From Goekera deserti (lineage in GTDB: Bacteria; Actinomycetota; Actinomycetes; Mycobacteriales; Geodermatophilaceae), in the NCBI RefSeq assembly GCF_010685995.1, contig NZ_JAAGWK010000011.1, forward strand, positions 124,001 through 188,000: a stretch of DNA of 64,000 nt, read 5' to 3'. Both the position numbers and the translations under genes were made by a program. Positions 61,501 to 64,000 of the stretch are shown here, in pieces (position 1 is the stretch's first letter; every line of letters begins with the position of its first letter). The notes beneath the pieces were generated by a model. The model ran no database searches. It saw only the letters and a program-made list of their open reading frames with translations, and was not told where the DNA came from.

Positions 61501-64000
61501 GCTGGTGGTCCCCGGGGTCCACCGACGACAGGTCCGCGAACCCCAGGGGATCGCGGAAGGTGCCGTGCACCAGCTGCAGGGGACGGCTGAACGTCCGCTG
61601 GTCGAACGAGGTCCGCAGCATCGGATGGCGTGCGACCAGTTGGCGGATCACCTCGCGCATGACCTGGAGATCCAGCGGGGCGTGGATGCGCACCGACGCA
61701 ATGGCGTGGTAGACGGCGGACTTCGCTGCGAAGTTCCGGTGGAAGATCATCCCCTGCTGGAGCAGGTTCAAGGGGAAGGCGTCCTCGACGTCTTCGGGCA
61801 TGAGGCGGCGGTCGGCATCGTCGATCAGTCCGAAGGGTGCCGTCGCCGGCGCCGCTTCGGCAGCGGGCCGGGTGCTCAGTTCGGCGGCCAACGCTCGGAT
61901 CGTCGGCCAGCGGTGCAGATCCACGACGGCGACCGGCACACCCTCGGCCGCGGCCCGACTCGCGACCATCACGCTGCGGATGGAGTCGCCGCCGATGGCG
62001 AAGTAGTTGTCGTCGATGCCCACCCGGTTCCGCCTGAGGACCTGCGCCACGGCCGTGCACAGGATCGTCTCCGTACGGTCGCGGGGCTCGACGTGCTCGA
62101 CCTCCGGGACCGACCGCTGGAGCGCCTCCCGAACCGCCGCCCGGTCGAGCTTGGCGTTGGTGGTCAACGGCAGCCGCGGCACGGGCGCTACGACGGCGGG
62201 AACCAGGCCGGCAGGGAGCAGGGCACGGCAATGAGCCACGAGAGCGGCTCCGGTCACTGATGCCCCCGCCGTGAGTACGACCTGCGCCCCCAGGCGGGTC
62301 GGCGGCCCGCCGGCCGGCGGTATCAACCCCACGACGGCCGCTTCCGCAACGGCAGGGTGGCGGCGCAACACTGCCTCGACCTCGCCGGGCTCCACCCGGA
62401 TGCCGAGCACCTTGAGCTGCTCGTCCATCCGTCCGAGGTAGACCAGGTCGCCGTTCGCGAGCCACCGGACGCGGTCGCCCGTCCGGTAGGCCCTGCTCTC
62501 TCCGCCCCCGGGATCGGCGACGAAGCGCCGGCTCGTCTCCTCGGGACGACCGAGGTAGCCGGTGCCCACCGCGACGCCCGCGACCACCAGTTCCCCCACG
62601 CCGCCCTGCGGTACGGCGTGGCCCCGGCGGTCCAGAAGGTGCACGGCCGTGCCCGCGATCGGCTGGCCGATCGGCACGGGGCCCGTGCCCGCCGGCGACG
62701 TCGCTGCGTAGGCCGTGCAGCCGACGACGGTCTCGGTAGGGCCGTACTCGTTGACCACGCGCACCCCGGCCTCGAGGACCGGCGTCACCGCGTCCCAGAA
62801 CAGTCCCTCTCCCCCGCACACGAGCGTGCGGACCCGGCGGCCGAACTCTCCGTCGCCGAGGCCTTCGAGGAGCGCGGGAATCTGGGCCGGCGTGACCTTG
62901 ACCAACGAGATGTCGTCCTCGACGCGGATGGCGTCCAGCAGTCCCTGGATGCCGCTGCCCCGCGCCAATCGGACGCGCTGCCCCACCATCAAGGGGGCGA
63001 GCATCGTCGTCAGGGAGAGGTCGAACCCGATGGGCGAGTGGACGATGGCTCCGCGGCCCTCGTGGAGCCGATAGGCCTCGGCTGCCCAGCCCAGGTAGTT
63101 CAGCAGAGCTCGGTGGGTGACCGGCACACCGTTGGGCACGCCCGTCGACCCCGAGGTGTAGAGGACGTACGCGCCCGCGTCGCAGTCCTGGGGCACGGCG
63201 TCCGGCAGCGGAGTCGCCCCGCCGTCGGTTCCCGACATGGCGTCGATGCGAATGATCCGGACGCCGGGAGCCGGGGCAGCCCCGTCGCTATCGGCCTCGA
63301 CCTCGACGATGGTCTCGGGTCCCCGGACCAGGACGCGGGCTCCCACGTCGGCAAGGATGGTCTGCAGACGGCTGGCCGGGGCATCAGCGTCGACCGGTAC
63401 GTAGACAGCACCCGCGCGCATGATGCCGAGCAGTCCGACGAGCAGTTCCGAGCACCTGGGCATCGACAGGACGACGTGGGAGCCGGCGGTCACCCCCGCC
63501 TCCCGGAGCAGTCCAGCGACCTCGTCCGACCTACGGACCAGCTCGGTATAGGTCAGCGACGTGCGGCCGTCGTCGACGGCCGGCGCGTCCGGAGCGGCCG
63601 CCGCCCGGGCGGCCACGACCGCCGAGAGGGTCGGCTCCTCGGGGACCCCGGCCGGTGGACCGACCGCGGCAGGCGCTGCACACGGTTCCCCAGGCAGCAG
63701 CAGAGACAGCTCGTCTAGATCGATGTCCGGGTCGGCGGCCACGGTGGCGAGCAGGTGCAGGGTGCGGTTGAGGAGAACCTGCGCCGAGGACTCGGGAAGT
63801 CGGCCGGCGTCGTGGTCGAGCACGGCCGTCGAAGCTCCCAACCGCATGTGCAGGGGCGCACCGCCGCGTCCGTCCAGACGAATCGACCGCACGCCGGCGT
63901 GCGCCCCGTGCGGGACCGCTTCCCCAATCGAGGCGGAGACCGAGGCCGCCACAGGTCCGCTCCGCCGAGCCGGATCGAGGTCGTCCACGTCGTCTGCCGC
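58595..64000 (-). CDS. blmX: NRPS (C)-A(Asn)-PCP-C-A(His)-PCP, cut by the right window edge (BlmX counterpart)
   Basis: The frame is open through the right edge, so the N-terminus is missing. The first about 110 visible residues look like the end of a condensation domain. Then come A1 (FDLSLTT at about 63025), code D-L-T-K-V-G-E-V-G = Asn; PCP1 (GGDSIRSV at about 61985); a C domain with HHEIVDG at about 61375; A2 (VDSSVAG at about 59835), code D-S-A-L-I-A-E-V-W, which I recall as the histidine code of bleomycin-type A domains; and a final PCP (GGESLRAM at about 58790). Two modules adding Asn and His fit BlmX. The protein is followed after 15 bp by the loader protein gene. No epimerization or methylation domain is present in the visible part. 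Confidence 0.93.
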   Translation of the reverse strand, partial: AADDVDDLDPARRSGPVAASVSASIGEAVPHGAHAGVRSIRLDGRGGAPLHMRLGASTAVLDHDAGRLPESSAQVLLNRTLHLLATVAADPDIDLDELSLLLPGEPCAAPAAVGPPAGVPEEPTLSAVVAARAAAAPDAPAVDDGRTSLTYTELVRRSDEVAGLLREAGVTAGSHVVLSMPRCSELLVGLLGIMRAGAVYVPVDADAPASRLQTILADVGARVLVRGPETIVEVEADSDGAAPAPGVRIIRIDAMSGTDGGATPLPDAVPQDCDAGAYVLYTSGSTGVPNGVPVTHRALLNYLGWAAEAYRLHEGRGAIVHSPIGFDLSLTTMLAPLMVGQRVRLARGSGIQGLLDAIRVEDDISLVKVTPAQIPALLEGLGDGEFGRRVRTLVCGGEGLFWDAVTPVLEAGVRVVNEYGPTETVVGCTAYAATSPAGTGPVPIGQPIAGTAVHLLDRRGHAVPQGGVGELVVAGVAVGTGYLGRPEETSRRFVADPGGGESRAYRTGDRVRWLANGDLVYLGRMDEQLKVLGIRVEPGEVEAVLRRHPAVAEAAVVGLIPPAGGPPTRLGAQVVLTAGASVTGAALVAHCRALLPAGLVPAVVAPVPRLPLTTNAKLDRAAVREALQRSVPEVEHVEPRDRTETILCTAVAQVLRRNRVGIDDNYFAIGGDSIRSVMVASRAAAEGVPVAVVDLHRWPTIRALAAELSTRPAAEAAPATAPFGLIDDADRRLMPEDVEDAFPLNLLQQGMIFHRNFAAKSAVYHAIASVRIHAPLDLQVMREVIRQLVARHPMLRTSFDQRTFSRPLQLVHGTFRDPLGFADLSSVDPGDHQRRIDEWVRAEKERGFDLDAHPLIRFMIHRLDDQTFQFTYGFHHEIVDGWSEALMVTELFTHYFSEVFGEKWVPTPPASSMRDAVALELEALRRPEDLAFWTEYLDGASLMRLPRLDVPLGADTGARDIVRIPVEVGRQLSDGLKALATSRSMPLKNVLLAAHMAVMNHYHGQPDTLSYTVTNGRPEEVDGSSAIGLFVNSLALRLRMHGGSWTDLVADTLDAERRTMPYRRLPMAELKRHQGSEPLAETLFFFTDYHVFHALDRWRDRGVRHEASELYGESTFPFCAIFRTNRESGELEIRVEYDGLQFTADLMDRVAACYRRVLDRMVQDPDAAYDADSLLSAEERRLVIDRVNGPGDALDDGSCMHQVIRRQAERTPDRIAVVGESGQLTYAGLVRAADGVAASLRAAGVGPEDVVGLLAEPGVDAVVAILGILGSGAGYLPLDPAQPAARLAALVEAAGASLVLAPAEGDLSDLPVRRLTRSQYLSAATGGDRAPDVALSPESAAYLIFTSGSTGAPKGVVVSHRALVSSTAARTTTYPSDPEHFLLLSSLAVDSSVAGLFWTLARGGTLHSPPAGSRREPAVLAGLIARHGITHTLAVPALLSALLARREQTWARSLQHVIAAGDVAPRQLQEELRRIAPQSVLHNEYGPTETCVWSTHFSGDADGFRAALPIGSPVPGARVYPLDGRLHPVPLGVTAELHIGGAHVARGYHRDPGRTAAAFLPDPHAGQPGRRMYRTGDLVRATREGPLEFLGRSDNQVKIRGYRVELSEVETVLEQRADVQRAVVVARPDAGGDARLHAYVVTVQGADVDAASVLRHVRDRLPASMVPSDVTVVDALPLTPTGKLDRSALPAPSAATGAGAAWVAPATPTEELVAAIWSRVLGVERVGGNDDFFGLGGESLRAMHVINRVNAAFLLELPVRSLFDAPTLAAFAGTVDRTLRESGDPGRPHRVDDLPVGVVAG

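Noticed and set aside
60771-62819. Long open frame (682 codons) on the minus strand inside the Asn-His NRPS gene
   Set aside because: It is out of frame with clear NRPS domains, is rich in Arg/Gly/Pro, and has no recognisable motif; a GC-bias shadow frame.

Overview
The window is a GC-rich, almost gap-free secondary-metabolism locus from an actinomycete. The evidence is strong G/C third-position bias, GTG starts, 4-bp ATGA/GTGA gene overlaps and very few TTA codons. The genus cannot be read from the sequence. No replication, ribosomal or core metabolic genes are present.

The central finding is a set of genes that matches the bleomycin-family (bleomycin/tallysomycin/zorbamycin) glycopeptide assembly line nearly protein for protein. 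Reading specificity residues by eye, the right-hand minus-strand operon encodes an acyl-AMP-ligase/ACP loader followed by Ser and Asn adenylation domains (50393-58579). The Asn carrier sits on the next protein (48639-50396). A two-module Asn-His protein runs off the right edge (58595-64000). The central minus-strand operon encodes a Thr module (35782-39099), a beta-Ala/Cys protein with two cyclization domains (28091-35785) and an inactive-A/PCP/oxidase protein (25551-28103), which is the bithiazole machinery. Predicted order: Ser, Asn, Asn, His, (Ala and a PKS extension not seen in the window), Thr, beta-Ala, Cys, Cys. No thioesterase is present.

Tailoring and support genes agree with this reading. 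They include a HemN-like radical SAM enzyme, a NodU-family carbamoyltransferase, a GT9 heptosyltransferase-like enzyme, an HldE-type sugar kinase/nucleotidyltransferase and a glycosyltransferase-hydroxylase fusion. There are also two further Asp/Asn beta-hydroxylase-type proteins (one fused to a PCP), a SyrP/TauD oxygenase, an asparagine synthetase, discrete condensation proteins, an MbtH protein and a bleomycin-binding-type resistance protein. A C39-peptidase ABC exporter, a DegT aminotransferase and a NodS-like methyltransferase are encoded in the same operon.

Layout: 1-12.7 kb is a mixed-orientation block that does not fit the bleomycin model. It holds a truncated A domain, an SGNH hydrolase, a flavin monooxygenase, a free-standing FAAL, a one-module Cy-A(Cys)-PCP protein, an acyl-CoA dehydrogenase and an MMPL transporter, and may be a second acyl-thiazoline pathway. 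12.8-16.0 kb (+) has GNAT-ankyrin, hldE and ACP genes. 39.1-15.9 kb (-) is one roughly 23-kb operon of translationally coupled genes. 39.3-43.9 kb (+) holds the HemN-like, carbamoyltransferase and C-PCP genes. 64.0-43.8 kb (-) is the upstream part of the assembly line plus hydroxylases and asparagine synthetase. The only likely central control region is the 186-bp divergent gap at 39100-39285. No dedicated regulator gene was seen.
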